Origin: Methylobacter sp. KS41
GTDB lineage: Bacteria; Pseudomonadota; Gammaproteobacteria; Methylococcales; Methylomonadaceae
Length of the DNA stretch: 64,000 bases
Assembly (NCBI GenBank): GCA_002862125.1
Contig: PHSP01000002.1
Location: forward strand, 124,001-188,000
Reading direction: 5' to 3'
Shown: positions 50,638 to 61,708 of the stretch, in pieces
Layout: the number at the start of each line of letters is the position of its first letter
How positions within the stretch are numbered: the first letter of the stretch is position 1
Notes under the pieces: generated by a model
Databases searched by the model: none
What the model was told of the DNA's origin: nothing
What the model saw: the letters and a program-made list of their open reading frames with translations, nothing else
Made by a program: the position numbers and the translations under genes

Positions 50638-52089
50638 TCACAGCCGCTTAGCTGTCGAGAAGTGCAAAGCCCTCTCTTTAAGCGCAAGCGCAGCATCGTG
50701 TACAGCTTCCGATAGAGTAGGGCGTGCGTGAATGGTTCTTGCCAAGTCTTCACTGCTAGCGGAAAACTCCATAGCCAGTACAGCTTCAGCTATTAGTTCA
50801 GATGCTTGCGTCCCGATAATATGAACACCGAGAATCTTGTCGTTTGCCGCGGAAGTGATGATTTTAACCATACCTTCAGTTTTTCCCATCGCCAGCGCCC
50901 GGACGGTTGCCGATAGCGGATAAACGCCAATTTTAACGGCTTCCCCCATGGCGCGCAGAGCCTGTTCGGTATGGCCTACCCAGGCAATTTCGGGTTCCGT
51001 ATAAATCACGCAGGGAAGGTTGTCGTAGTTAATCGGGTTATGGAATCCGGCAATGAGTTCAGCAACGAATACGCCTTCCTCTATGCCTTTATGCGCCAAC
51101 ATAGGCCCTAGCAAGGTCAAGTCGCCTAAGGCATAAACTCCGGGCAGGTTGGTGCGGCAATTATCATCGACGTAGACATAGCCGTTTTCATCGAGCAATA
51201 AATCTGCTTCTGGCGCTGCCAGATCTCCGGTATTAGCTTTTTGACCGCAGGCAACGATTAGCTTATCAACGCGCAAGCTGTGAGTGCCTTCCTGATCTTG
51301 ATAGTCTACCGTGACTTTTTTGTTGCCCTTTTTTGCGGAAATAACTCGAGCGCCCAAACGCAAATCCAGTCCCTGCTGACTATAAATGCGGTAAGCCTCG
51401 CCTGAAACTTGCTGGTCGAGCAAGGATAAAAAGTTTTCTTGCGCTTCCAGCAGTATGGTTTCAGAACCGAGTCTATTCCAGATGCTGGCCAGTTCAAGTC
51501 CTACTACGCCAGCTCCGATAATGGCTAACTTTTTGGGGACTGCGTCAAGATTTAAAGCGGCAGTGGAATCAATAATATATTCGTTGTCTATTGGGGCGCA
51601 AGGTAAATTATTGGGGGTTGAGCCGGTAGCCAGAATAATATGTTTGGCGTCAAGTATTGAATGAGCTCTGGGTTCAAGGCCGATAATCTCCACCTGCCGC
51701 GCATTTAGTAAGCGTCCCTTTGCCTGAACATGGTCTATCTTATGGTGCGCGAACAAATCAGACATTTTATGGCTGATTTCATCGACAATTTTGTCTTTGC
51801 GCTGGATCATTTCGGGTAAGTCTACTGACAGCGCTTCAACGTGAATACCGTGTTTTTCTATCTCGTGATTCAGCTGATGATAGATTTTTGCTGATTCCAG
51901 TAAGGTCATGGCGGCGATGCCGCCGGTATTGAGATGGTAGCCGCCTAATCGACGCTGGCTTTTTTTATCGAACCAGTTATCAATGCAGGCGGTTTTTAGT
52001 CCGAGCTGCGCGCAACGAATAGCGCTGGCGTAACCAGCTGGCCCGGCACCGATTACTATGACATCGTAGTGAGTTTGCTTTTTTGGCAT
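50638..52089 (-). CDS. Dihydrolipoyl-dehydrogenase-like protein lacking the redox cysteines and catalytic histidine
   Basis: 483 residues that align end to end with proteobacterial E3 (lipoamide dehydrogenase). FAD-binding GAGPAGY (14-20), NAD-binding IIGAGVVGLELAS and the dimer domain with ending TLSEAVHDAALAL are kept. The redox site is not: where E3 has GGTCLNVGCIPSK, this protein has GGYHLNTGGIAAM (49-61), so the two cysteines are His52 and Gly57. The interface HAHPTLSE motif reads HARPTLSE, so the catalytic base His is Arg456, though the partner Glu461 remains. As an E3 it should be inactive. It is the third gene of sucA-sucB-lpd, five bases after sucB, so it is presumably still made with the 2-oxoglutarate dehydrogenase complex; any working E3 must come from elsewhere. 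Confidence 0.9.
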   Translation of the reverse strand: MPKKQTHYDVIVIGAGPAGYASAIRCAQLGLKTACIDNWFDKKSQRRLGGYHLNTGGIAAMTLLESAKIYHQLNHEIEKHGIHVEALSVDLPEMIQRKDKIVDEISHKMSDLFAHHKIDHVQAKGRLLNARQVEIIGLEPRAHSILDAKHIILATGSTPNNLPCAPIDNEYIIDSTAALNLDAVPKKLAIIGAGVVGLELASIWNRLGSETILLEAQENFLSLLDQQVSGEAYRIYSQQGLDLRLGARVISAKKGNKKVTVDYQDQEGTHSLRVDKLIVACGQKANTGDLAAPEADLLLDENGYVYVDDNCRTNLPGVYALGDLTLLGPMLAHKGIEEGVFVAELIAGFHNPINYDNLPCVIYTEPEIAWVGHTEQALRAMGEAVKIGVYPLSATVRALAMGKTEGMVKIITSAANDKILGVHIIGTQASELIAEAVLAMEFSASSEDLARTIHARPTLSEAVHDAALALKERALHFSTAKRL

Positions 52090-52093
52090 AGTA

Positions 52094-53341
52094 TTAAATA
52101 TTAAGCAGTAGATGAGCGGGAGCTTCCAGGCATTCTTTGATGGTGACTAAAAATTGTACTGCTTCGCGGCCATCAACCAGACGGTGGTCGTATGACAGGG
52201 CAAGATACATGATTGGCCTGATAACAATTTGGCCGTTTTCAACAACAGGCCGTTCCTTGATGGCATGCATGCCTAAAATAGCGCATTGAGGGGGATTAAG
52301 TATGGGAGTCGACAGCATTGAACCAAACACGCCGCCGTTAGTAATGGTAAACGTTCCGCCCTTTAGGTCGTCGTAGGTTAATGTACCTGCTCTTGCCTTT
52401 TCTCCAAAACCGGCAATGCTTTTTTCAATGCCGGCAAAATCGAGTTGATCCGCATCATGCAAAACCGGCACAATCAAACCGCGCGGCGTACTGACGGCAA
52501 TGCCAAGGTCGTAGTAGCCATGATAAATGATGTCGTTATCATCAATGGAGGCATTGATGGCAGGGAAATGTTTTAATGCCTCAATCGAAGCTTTGACAAA
52601 AAACGACATAAAGCCGAGTTTGACAGCATGTTTTTGCTCAAATCTGACTTTGTATTGGTTACGAAGATCGATGACGCTTTGCATGTTCACTTCGTTGAAT
52701 GTAGTTAACATGGCCGCATTTTGTTGCGCTTGTAACAGACGTTCCGCAACTTTAGCTCTTAAGCGTGTCATCGCAACGCGTTGTTCAGGACGCAGATTTG
52801 AGGCGACCGTTGTCGATTCGATGGGTTTAGCCGTTTCCGGCTTGGCAACAGTTTCCGTGCTTTGTAAAGACACAATGTTTTGCGATTTTACTGCGTTTGC
52901 CGGTGTTTGTTTGCTAAGATGAGCCAACACGTCTGATTTAGTCAGACGGCCGCTTTTACCTGAACCTTTTATGTCTGAAGGATCCAAAGTATTCTCGTGG
53001 ATCAGTCGGCGCACTGAAGGACTTAACGGGATATCTTCATCGTCATGCTCAGGTGTTGTAACCGATAGTGTTTTATTTTCGGCGGCTTGGCTCTCTTGAG
53101 CCGCTTCTGGTTCCAGTAAAGCCAACAACTCACCGCCGGTAACTATAGCGCCGTTTTCCTTGAGTATCTGACTAAGCACGCCCGAGTCAGGCGCGGTAAC
53201 TTCAAGCACTACTTTATCTGTTTCAAGATCAACGAGGTTTTCGTTCTTGTTGACAAATTCACCGGCTTGTTTATGCCAGGTGATCAACGTTGCATCGGAA
53301 ACAGATTCGGGTAGATTGGGAACTAGTACTTCAATGCTCAT
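52094..53341 (-). CDS. sucB: Dihydrolipoyllysine-residue succinyltransferase (E2 of 2-oxoglutarate dehydrogenase)
   Basis: 415 residues. Domains in order: a lipoyl domain (about 1-76) with the lipoylated lysine in [11 protein letters not shown], a peripheral E1/E3-binding domain (about 106-145, [32 protein letters not shown]), then the catalytic domain with the active [15 protein letters not shown] (about 386-400). It forms the core of the complex and moves succinyl groups to CoA. All sites look intact, including the E3-binding domain, unlike the E3-like neighbour. It lies one base from sucA. Confidence 0.95.
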   Translation of the reverse strand: MSIEVLVPNLPESVSDATLITWHKQAGEFVNKNENLVDLETDKVVLEVTAPDSGVLSQILKENGAIVTGGELLALLEPEAAQESQAAENKTLSVTTPEHDDEDIPLSPSVRRLIHENTLDPSDIKGSGKSGRLTKSDVLAHLSKQTPANAVKSQNIVSLQSTETVAKPETAKPIESTTVASNLRPEQRVAMTRLRAKVAERLLQAQQNAAMLTTFNEVNMQSVIDLRNQYKVRFEQKHAVKLGFMSFFVKASIEALKHFPAINASIDDNDIIYHGYYDLGIAVSTPRGLIVPVLHDADQLDFAGIEKSIAGFGEKARAGTLTYDDLKGGTFTITNGGVFGSMLSTPILNPPQCAILGMHAIKERPVVENGQIVIRPIMYLALSYDHRLVDGREAVQFLVTIKECLEAPAHLLLNI

Positions 53342-53342
53342 G

Positions 53343-56171
53343 TTATTTTCCTGAAGAGACGCCGTATAAGGCGGATTGAACGACAGCTTTTTGTTGTTCT
53401 ATATGAACGTGGAAATTCCCGACAGCAGGCGCTGCCGATGCTTCACGTCCGGCATAGGTGACGTTGATATGGGCTTGTACAATGTCGGTAAAGTGATGCT
53501 TGGATTGATACCAGGCACCTTGATTTTTTGGCTCTTCCTGACACCATATAAAATCTTCCAAATGAGGATATTTAGCTATTTCCGTTTTAAGTAATTTATC
53601 GGGGAAAGGATAAAGCTGTTCAAGACGTGCAATAGCAACATGTTTAAGGTTATCCTGACGACGCGCTTCCAGTAAGTCGTAGTAGACTTTGCCGGCACAT
53701 AAAATAAGACGAGTAACTTTTTTGGGATTAATGTCGTCTTGCTCGCCGATGACGGACTGGAATTGTCCGTTTGTCAGATCTTCCAATGTCGATACTGCGA
53801 ATTTATGCCGCAACAGACTTTTGGGGCTCATTATGATGAGTGGTTTTCGATATGGGCGTATTAATTGGCGGCGCAACAAATGGAATATTTGTGCCGGCGT
53901 CGTTGGGTTGCAGACCTGGATATTGTGTTCAGCACAGAGCTGAAGATAGCGCTCCAGTCTGGCTGATGAGTGTTCAGGGCCTTGACCTTCGAAACCATGC
54001 GGCAGCAACATGACTAATCCGCACAACCGTCCCCATTTGGTTTCGCCGGAACTGATAAATTGATCAATAACTACTTGAGCGCCATTGGCGAAATCGCCAA
54101 ATTGCGCTTCCCAAATCACAAGTGTATTCGGCATTGTCGTACTGTAGCCGTATTCAAAGCCTAGCACACCAGCTTCGGACAACAGGGAGTCATAAATTTG
54201 AGCCCGGCCCTGATCCTTGTCGAGATGTTTAATCGGTATGTAGGTTTTATTATTTATTTGATTATGCAATACGGCGTGACGGTGAACAAATGTACCTCGC
54301 CCTACATCTTGACCCGTCAAGCGGACATGGTATTTTTCCATAAGGAGGCTGGCATAAGCCAGATTTTCAGCAAACCCCCAATCCAATGGCAAAGCCCCCG
54401 CAGCCATTTTGCGGCGGTTATCCATAACTTTAGCGACTCTGGGATGTAATTCGAAATCAGCGGGGAGCCGCTGCATTCTGTCATTACAATAACGCAATTG
54501 GTCCAATGAAATGGCAGTATTACAAACCGCATCCCAGCTTTTATTCTGGTACTGATTCCATTGGTTGGTGTATGAATAGCTGGAATTCTCTAAAACAGGT
54601 CTCGATACAACCTGACCCGCTTCAAGCAGTTTTTGATAATCCTGTTCCATTTTTACGGATTGTTCCGCGTTAATAATCCCGTCGTTGATGAGTTTTTGAG
54701 CATAAAGTTTCCGCGTGGTTTTGTGTTTGCGGATTTTTTTATACATGATGGGCTGGGTAGTCGCTGGCTCGTCGGCTTCGTTATGTCCAAGACGTCGATA
54801 GCAGATAAGATCTATGACGACATCCTTATTGAAAGTCATCCGGTAATCAAGGGCGAGTTTTGTTACAAATATAACTGCTTCCGGATCATCACCGTTGACA
54901 TGAAAAACAGGTGCCTGGATCATGCCGGCAACATCGGTGCAATACAAAGTGGAGCGAGCATCCAACGGGTTGCTGGTGGTAAAACCAATTTGATTGTTGA
55001 TTACGATATGTATTGTCCCTCCCGTGGAAAAAGCGCGGGTTTGTGACATATTCAGGGTTTCCATGACGATACCTTGACCGGAAAAGGCTGCATCTCCGTG
55101 AATTAAAACAGGAATTACGGTGCTTATTCCAGTTTTTCCGGCTCGATCCTGACGCGCCTTAACCGAACCTTCAACAACCGGATTGATGATTTCCAAATGT
55201 GAAGGGTTAAATGCAAGTGTTAAATGCACCGGGCCGCCGGGCGTGGCAATATCAGATGAAAAACCCATATGATACTTTACATCACCTGAGCTGACACCAG
55301 GCGATGGCGTATACGTGCCGGCAAATTCATCAAATAAACTGGCGGGGCTTTTGCCCAGGATGTTGACCAATACATTTAAACGGCCCCGATGCGCCATACC
55401 GATGACAATTTCTTTAATGCCTTTATCTCCGGCGCCTTGAATTAATTCATCAAGAATTGGAATCAGAGATTCACCGCCTTCAAGAGAGAAGCGTTTTTGG
55501 CCGACGAATCTATGGTGTAAATGACTTTCTATACCTTCGGCCGCAGTAAGTAATTTTAAAAGCCAGTGTTTTTTAGCGGAGTCGGGTGTTATATTGGATT
55601 TGGAAGTTTCCAGGCGGCTTATCAGCCAGCGTCTAATGTGAGTATCAACGATGTGCATGTACTCAGAGCCGATGCTGCCACAATAAATTTCTTTCAGGTT
55701 GGCAATAATGTCGCGTAAGGGTAATCGATCAACATCGCCGTAAAGTGCGCCGGTATCAAAGAAGGTTTCCATATCCGGTTCGGAAAGGCCGTAATAGGCC
55801 GGATCCATATCCGGGGGAGGGGGGGCTGTTTTTCCTAACGGATTATTGTTGGCAATTTGATGTCCTCGGACCCGGTAATGGTTTATCAGTCGCGAAACAG
55901 CAGCCTGTTTTTTGACGCTTTCTTCAGTAAAGCCCTGTAATTGGGCCAGTCTTCCTTGAGATTTTACTGCAAGTTGTGCAAAGCGTTCTACGACTGGGCT
56001 ATGAGGGGTCTCGTACATAGCGCCATGGTGAATATTTTTGAATTCTTTTTGCCAACTTGGTTCAACAGAATCAGGATCTTCTAAAAACCGTTCATATAGG
56101 TTTTCAATGAAACTGGCGTTGCTGCCTTGTAAGGAAGACGAATCTCGAAAAAGTTTAAGTAGGTTACTCAT
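53343..56171 (-). CDS. sucA: 2-oxoglutarate dehydrogenase E1 component
   Basis: 942 residues, normal length. The N-terminal [27 protein letters not shown] and the [22 protein letters not shown] segments are typical. The thiamine diphosphate region contains [17 protein letters not shown] (about 255-271), [19 protein letters not shown] and [18 protein letters not shown]. It decarboxylates 2-oxoglutarate and passes the succinyl group to SucB. First gene of sucA-sucB-lpd. Type I methanotrophs have often been reported without measurable activity of this complex even where genes exist. Confidence 0.96.
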   Translation of the reverse strand: MSNLLKLFRDSSSLQGSNASFIENLYERFLEDPDSVEPSWQKEFKNIHHGAMYETPHSPVVERFAQLAVKSQGRLAQLQGFTEESVKKQAAVSRLINHYRVRGHQIANNNPLGKTAPPPPDMDPAYYGLSEPDMETFFDTGALYGDVDRLPLRDIIANLKEIYCGSIGSEYMHIVDTHIRRWLISRLETSKSNITPDSAKKHWLLKLLTAAEGIESHLHHRFVGQKRFSLEGGESLIPILDELIQGAGDKGIKEIVIGMAHRGRLNVLVNILGKSPASLFDEFAGTYTPSPGVSSGDVKYHMGFSSDIATPGGPVHLTLAFNPSHLEIINPVVEGSVKARQDRAGKTGISTVIPVLIHGDAAFSGQGIVMETLNMSQTRAFSTGGTIHIVINNQIGFTTSNPLDARSTLYCTDVAGMIQAPVFHVNGDDPEAVIFVTKLALDYRMTFNKDVVIDLICYRRLGHNEADEPATTQPIMYKKIRKHKTTRKLYAQKLINDGIINAEQSVKMEQDYQKLLEAGQVVSRPVLENSSYSYTNQWNQYQNKSWDAVCNTAISLDQLRYCNDRMQRLPADFELHPRVAKVMDNRRKMAAGALPLDWGFAENLAYASLLMEKYHVRLTGQDVGRGTFVHRHAVLHNQINNKTYIPIKHLDKDQGRAQIYDSLLSEAGVLGFEYGYSTTMPNTLVIWEAQFGDFANGAQVVIDQFISSGETKWGRLCGLVMLLPHGFEGQGPEHSSARLERYLQLCAEHNIQVCNPTTPAQIFHLLRRQLIRPYRKPLIIMSPKSLLRHKFAVSTLEDLTNGQFQSVIGEQDDINPKKVTRLILCAGKVYYDLLEARRQDNLKHVAIARLEQLYPFPDKLLKTEIAKYPHLEDFIWCQEEPKNQGAWYQSKHHFTDIVQAHINVTYAGREASAAPAVGNFHVHIEQQKAVVQSALYGVSSGK

Positions 56172-56411
56172 CGTGGATTTCCAATCTATTCTGCAGTGGG
56201 TTTGTCTTTATATTAAATCTTGACGAGCTACATTGCCAATGGTTACTAAGGAAATTAATTGTGATTTTGCCAAAGCGCCGTGGTTGATGCTTAAATTTAA
56301 GCAATTTATATGCCTATGAATAGGATAATTTAGTATTCAGTCAATAATCCGGCTAATCCGGGCTATTTTTGTAGCAGTAACCCTTCAAGACTGGAAATTA
56401 TTTATCCGGCT

Positions 56412-56450
56412 AAAACAAAAAAATCCCGTTACGGGACTTTTTTGTTTTAT
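56412..56450 (-). terminator. Rho-independent terminator of the CBS-domain gene
   Basis: TCCCG (56424-56428) pairs with CGGGA (56432-56436) around TTA, flanked by an A-run on the left and a T-run on the right. It lies about 15 bases beyond the CBS gene's stop on the minus strand and can act in both directions. Confidence 0.75.
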
Positions 56451-56464
56451 AGAATACAAGCAAT

Positions 56465-56941
56465 TTATTTATGGCTGATGCCTGTTGCTATTCTCTCTGC
56501 TCTTTTTTCACTTGATTTTTCGATTTTTGAAAAAACCCGGAGTATGTCTGTCGCTGATAATATTCCGACTAATTTGTTATTATCGTCAACTACCGGTAAT
56601 GCGCCAACTTTATTGTCCGCCATAATTGCCGCGGCTTCTGATGCATAAGCTTCGGGCTTAACAGTCAATACGCCTCGGCGCATGATGTGTTGTACTTTTT
56701 GTGGAACAACGTGCAGTTCTGCTGCGCTTTTTCCGGATGTTGCTTCAATTACGTTTGAGTTGTTCTTTGGCCCAAGGGCTTTGTACAGATCTCTGTCGGA
56801 TACGATTGCGATAACTTTTCCTTTTTCAACAACTGGTATGTGACGAACTTTTTCGTAATGAATTAAAAAAAAGACCCGGTCAATCAAGTCGTGTTGCTCG
56901 ACTGTAAATACTTTTGATTTCATTAAATCTTCAACACGCAT
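56465..56941 (-). CDS. CBS-domain pair protein
   Basis: 158 residues made of two CBS domains. The first covers about 1-56 (MRVEDLMKSKVFTVEQHDLIDRVFFLI, HIPVVEKGKVIAIVSDRDLYKAL), the second about 84-140 (IMRRGVLTVKPEAYASEAAAIMADNKVGALPVVDDNNKLVGILSATDIL). Such proteins bind adenine nucleotides as sensors. There is no attached enzyme domain, and the partner is unknown. It is divergent from adenylate kinase, 200 bases away, a suggestive neighbour for a nucleotide sensor but no more than that. Confidence 0.88.
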   Translation of the reverse strand: MRVEDLMKSKVFTVEQHDLIDRVFFLIHYEKVRHIPVVEKGKVIAIVSDRDLYKALGPKNNSNVIEATSGKSAAELHVVPQKVQHIMRRGVLTVKPEAYASEAAAIMADNKVGALPVVDDNNKLVGILSATDILRVFSKIEKSSEKRAERIATGISHK

Positions 56942-57105
56942 TATCTTTCTCCACTGTATTAGGCCGCCTAAGAATAGGGATTTAATCGCATTTTATCAAG
57001 AGATAAAATAAGTTGTGTTATAAAATAGTTTATTATGCTTTTTTTCAGTTATTAAGCCTAACCTTTTATTTTATTTTTTAGTTATTAACTGTTTGTTATT
57101 TATAG

Positions 57106-57780
<675 letters not shown>

Positions 57781-58073
57781 ATGAATTTTGCCGCTAAGGA
57801 TGTGAAAAAATATACAAATTAATCTTATCTGCGATTAAAAAACTACATAACTTTTGTTGTATCTGTTTGATAATATAAGCGATATCATTCATTAATCATA
57901 ATTTTCCCTATATTTAAAGTGAAGATGCGCAAAATGTATGCGTCTTAATAGTAAATCATGCATTAGATGCTAATATTTTTGTTACTTTTTGTTCATAGGG
58001 TATTCGCAAAGTATAGGCATCCTAAATCAGGTACAACAGTTGATTAAGATTTAACAAAAAAGGTGTTAAATAA
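57781..58073. other. AT-rich intergenic region, nothing recognised
   Basis: 293 bases between adk and asd. No hairpin with a T-run after adk and no open frame. A promoter for asd is expected, but I cannot place it with confidence. Confidence 0.3.
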
Positions 58074-59096
58074 ATGAGTAAAGTGTATAACGTTGCCGTT
58101 GTTGGTGCGACGGGTGCAGTGGGCGAAGCCATGCTGTCTATCTTGGAAGAACGCCGGTTTCCGGTGGGGGAAGTTTATGTGTTGGCCAGCAGTAATTCAG
58201 CAGGCAAACGAATTCCTTTTAAAGGCGGTTCGTTAAAAGTAGAAGATTTGGCAACCTTCGATTTTTCTAAAGTACAAATTGGCTTATTTTCCCCAGGAGC
58301 AGTTGTTTCAGAAGTTTATGCGCCAAAGGCTGCAGCTGCAGGCTGTGTTGTTATCGATAATACCTCGCAGTTTCGCTATGACGACGACATTCCACTGGTA
58401 GTACCGGAAGTCAACCCGGAAAAAATAGCCGATTATAAAAATCGCGGTATTATTGCAAACCCTAATTGCTCAACCATCCAAATGTTGGTAGCGTTAAAGC
58501 CCATTTACGATGCAGTAGGCATAGTTAGAATAAATGTGTGTACTTATCAAGCTGTTTCCGGTACCGGTAAAGAAGCCATTGAGGAACTAAGCAAACAGAC
58601 AGCCAATTTGCTTAACATGCAACCAGTTACACCAATCGTCTATCCCAAGCAGATCGCTTTCAATGTTTTGCCGCAAATTGATGTGTTCTTGGATAATGGG
58701 TATACAAAAGAAGAAATGAAGATGGTTTGGGAAACTCAAAAAATCTTGGGTGATACCGGTGTTCTGGTTAATGCAACCGCTGTACGAGTTCCTGTCTTTT
58801 ATGGTCATTCTGAAGCAGTGCATATTGAAACGCGTACAAAAATTTCTGCCGGAGCGGTTAGAACATTGCTTGAAAAAGCACCTGGCGTGACAGTTATGGA
58901 TGAACGCAAAGATGGCGGTTATCCAACGGCGGTAACAGAGTCATCGGGCCATGATAACGTGTTTGTCGGGCGTATTAGAGAGGACATATCGCACCCCCGG
59001 GGAGTTGATTTATGGGTGGTGGGCGATAATGTCCGAAAAGGCGCTGCATTGAACAGTGTACAAATTGCTGAGATATTGGTAAACCGTTATATCTAG
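58074..59096 (+). CDS. asd: Aspartate-semialdehyde dehydrogenase
   Basis: 340 residues, normal length for the shorter type. NADP-binding VVGATGAVGEAMLSILEERRFPV (about 9-31), the catalytic Cys in GIIANPNCSTIQMLVALKP (Cys about 131), TYQAVSGTGKEAIEEL and the substrate-binding VPVFYGHSEAVHIET (His about 245). It reduces aspartyl phosphate to the semialdehyde for lysine, threonine and methionine. asd followed by fimV is a common gammaproteobacterial order. Confidence 0.96.
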   Translation: MSKVYNVAVVGATGAVGEAMLSILEERRFPVGEVYVLASSNSAGKRIPFKGGSLKVEDLATFDFSKVQIGLFSPGAVVSEVYAPKAAAAGCVVIDNTSQFRYDDDIPLVVPEVNPEKIADYKNRGIIANPNCSTIQMLVALKPIYDAVGIVRINVCTYQAVSGTGKEAIEELSKQTANLLNMQPVTPIVYPKQIAFNVLPQIDVFLDNGYTKEEMKMVWETQKILGDTGVLVNATAVRVPVFYGHSEAVHIETRTKISAGAVRTLLEKAPGVTVMDERKDGGYPTAVTESSGHDNVFVGRIREDISHPRGVDLWVVGDNVRKGAALNSVQIAEILVNRYI

Positions 59097-59118
59097 GCAA
59101 AATTACACCTCTATTTGA

Positions 59119-61665
59119 TTGCTAAAAAATGAGACTGTGGATAAGAGATTAAAAAGTAATAGTGTGAGCAACTTAGCTAAAACTCTAGCGCTGTTATCTT
59201 TGCTAGCTCCGGTTAGTGGAAAATCGTTAGGGATTGGTGATATTAAATTGCATTCCACGCTTAATCAAAATCTTGACGCTGAAATTTCATTAGTATTATC
59301 GGCGAGTGAGAAGGCATCAGATATAACAGTAAATTTGGCATCACCTGATAAATTTGATGAAGCAGGAGTACCCTGGACATCTTTTTTGTCGGAAATAAAA
59401 TTTGAAAAAATAGTCGGTTCTAATGGCTCAGTAATAATAAAACTCAGTTCAAGGGAAGCTGTAAAGGAGCCTTACCTGGATTTCGTGCTTCAAGTTATCT
59501 GGCCAAAAGGTAGTTTGCATCGTGAATTTACTGTCCTGCTGGATCCTCCGGCAGCCTATAAACAGCCGGCAATTTCCTCATTAGCAAGCTCAGAAAGTTA
59601 CAAATCTGAGCAAAGAGTTATCCCTCGGTCTGATTCTTTAGGGAAGCCGCAAACAATGGTTGAGAAAAGTTTAAGCGGAACGCGTGGATATGGACCCACA
59701 AATAGAAATGATACTCTTTGGAAGATTGCTGAAAAGGTAAGTAAGCAGTCTGTAACTTCTGTAGAACAAATGATGATAGCGTTATATGAAGAAAATTCTC
59801 ATGCGTTTTACAAACAAAATGTTAATGCATTATTAACAGGAAAAACGCTGAAGATTCCAGAAAGGGAGATGGTATTAAGGCTTTCAAAGGAACAGGCATT
59901 AGCCGAATTCAATCGGCAAACAAAAGCCTGGAAGAACCCATTAGAGCCCGCTTCTTTTGCAATAGAAGCGGCTAAAAAAGAAACGCCAGATAATCAACTG
60001 ACATTAGTCGCTCCGACAGAAGCAGATATCGATAAGAACACAAATTCAACTCCGGAAAATGAGCGCCTAACCGCTAAAAAGGAAGTTGATGATTCTTCTG
60101 CGGAGTCGAAAAAAACTGATGAGGCGGTTACCGGTGTTAACCCCCTAGTAAATGATGCTTTACAAGATAAAATATCAGAACTTGAAAAACAACTGGCATT
60201 AATGCAACAAATACTTGCTTTGAAAGACCAGCAACTTGCCGCCTTAGAGAATCAGTTTCAGGCAAAACCAGGACAAAATTCGGCTATTAATCCGGTGGCA
60301 CAACAACCTGCTCAACTGGATACCAAACCTGTTATTCAATCAGCGCCTCAAGCAACGTCATCAGCAAATTTTTATTATCTGTTGTGTGGTGGCTCTGTAA
60401 TCTCACTGCTTGGATGGCTTTGGTGGCGAAATCGTAAGCTAGACAAACAAACTGATATTCAGGATTTATTCGTCACATCAACTATGAATAATACACCTGA
60501 ATCCAAAGGCTTTATCAGTATACCCCCCACGGGAAAAGATAATTCGAAAATTACCGATGGAGTGGTAAAAGGTTCAGTATTCGGTGGCTTTGCATTAAAA
60601 GACTTTGAAACATTTGATACGGACCAGGGTGACATCGATCCGGTTGCCGAAGCTGACGTTTATTTGGCATATGGGCGTTATAAACAAGCAGAAGAACTGA
60701 TGCTTGATGTTATTAAAGATCAGCCTAACCGTGATGAATGCAAATTGAAATTGCTTAAAATATATGTTTTAAACAAAGATAAACACGCATTTGAATTCTA
60801 TGTCACTGAATTAGCAAATTCAGGTAAAAAAAATGATATTGAATTTTGGGCAAAAGTTACTGAAATGGGCAATGAAATCAGTAAGGATTCATCATTATTT
60901 TCCACGCAGGTAGAAGAATATCCTTCGGAGGAAAATACTTTTTTTGAAAAAAAGACTGTAAACTTAGTTGAGTTGGACAGTATTGAAAAAAATGATGAAG
61001 GAGATATCAAAGAAAATAATTCCGGCTTACATTCTTTCGGAAACTCATTTGATTACGAGGAGGTTAAAAAATCACCCCATACAATGGACAATTCCCTGAG
61101 TTCTAATTTATTGTCTATTGAAGATGAGGTTACTGATGAGCCGAAAAACAATGAGAGTATTGATTTTGACTTAAGTATGGCTGCAACAAAAACAGAAGAA
61201 TCAGGTGGAGCCCTAGATATCCTTTTTTCTAAAAAATCAGATCTTGGGGTAAATGATGTATTTGATTCATGCGGTTTTGATTCTAGTGAAGTTGGAATAA
61301 AAGAAATCGGCGGCACTGATACCAGTGCAATGAAAGAGTCGGTTGAAAACTTACAACCTACTGATAGTATTACCGAAGAATTATCAAGTCTAAATAGCAG
61401 TTTTACCAATGATTCTCTTGAGAGAAATTTTTATTTTAACAAGCCTGTATCAGGGCAATATGGGGAAGATTTTGACTATCAGGGTGGGTTTGATGTTTTC
61501 GATCTAACTGATATGGATGAGTTGGAAACTAAACTGGATTTGGCAAAAGCATATATTGATATGAGTGATATAGATGCGGCTAAAGATATTGTTTCTGAAG
61601 TTCTTGAAAAAGGTACAGCACAGCAAAAAAAGGTCGCACAAGCTCTGCTAAATGACTTAGAATGA
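59119..61665 (+). CDS. fimV: FimV/HubP-type polar landmark protein
   Basis: 848 residues. An N-terminal signal segment (about 20-36) precedes the conserved FimV N-terminal domain LGIGDIKLHSTLNQNLDAEISLVL (about 37-60) and DFVLQVIWPKGSLHREFTVLLDPP; a LysM-like peptidoglycan-binding segment lies at about 193-254 (NDTLWKIAEKV, LLTGKTLKIP). A coiled coil (about 353-380) and one transmembrane helix (about 415-431) follow, then a long acidic cytoplasmic tail ending in a FimV C-terminal TPR-like motif (TKLDLAKAYIDMSDIDAAKDIVSEVL). FimV organises the cell pole, type IV pili and flagella. No ATG is available: TTG 59119 or GTG 59137 must start it. The usual truA-trpF genes do not follow. Confidence 0.88.
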   Translation: MLKNETVDKRLKSNSVSNLAKTLALLSLLAPVSGKSLGIGDIKLHSTLNQNLDAEISLVLSASEKASDITVNLASPDKFDEAGVPWTSFLSEIKFEKIVGSNGSVIIKLSSREAVKEPYLDFVLQVIWPKGSLHREFTVLLDPPAAYKQPAISSLASSESYKSEQRVIPRSDSLGKPQTMVEKSLSGTRGYGPTNRNDTLWKIAEKVSKQSVTSVEQMMIALYEENSHAFYKQNVNALLTGKTLKIPEREMVLRLSKEQALAEFNRQTKAWKNPLEPASFAIEAAKKETPDNQLTLVAPTEADIDKNTNSTPENERLTAKKEVDDSSAESKKTDEAVTGVNPLVNDALQDKISELEKQLALMQQILALKDQQLAALENQFQAKPGQNSAINPVAQQPAQLDTKPVIQSAPQATSSANFYYLLCGGSVISLLGWLWWRNRKLDKQTDIQDLFVTSTMNNTPESKGFISIPPTGKDNSKITDGVVKGSVFGGFALKDFETFDTDQGDIDPVAEADVYLAYGRYKQAEELMLDVIKDQPNRDECKLKLLKIYVLNKDKHAFEFYVTELANSGKKNDIEFWAKVTEMGNEISKDSSLFSTQVEEYPSEENTFFEKKTVNLVELDSIEKNDEGDIKENNSGLHSFGNSFDYEEVKKSPHTMDNSLSSNLLSIEDEVTDEPKNNESIDFDLSMAATKTEESGGALDILFSKKSDLGVNDVFDSCGFDSSEVGIKEIGGTDTSAMKESVENLQPTDSITEELSSLNSSFTNDSLERNFYFNKPVSGQYGEDFDYQGGFDVFDLTDMDELETKLDLAKAYIDMSDIDAAKDIVSEVLEKGTAQQKKVAQALLNDLE

Positions 61666-61680
61666 AAACTTATGGTTCGT

Positions 61681-61708
61681 AAAAGCCCCTTTAAGGGGCT
61701 TTTTGTTT
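61681..61708 (+). terminator. Rho-independent terminator of fimV
   Basis: AAAAGCCCC (61681-61689) pairs with GGGGCTTTT (61695-61703) around a five-base loop, followed by more T residues. It lies 16 bases after the stop. Confidence 0.88.
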
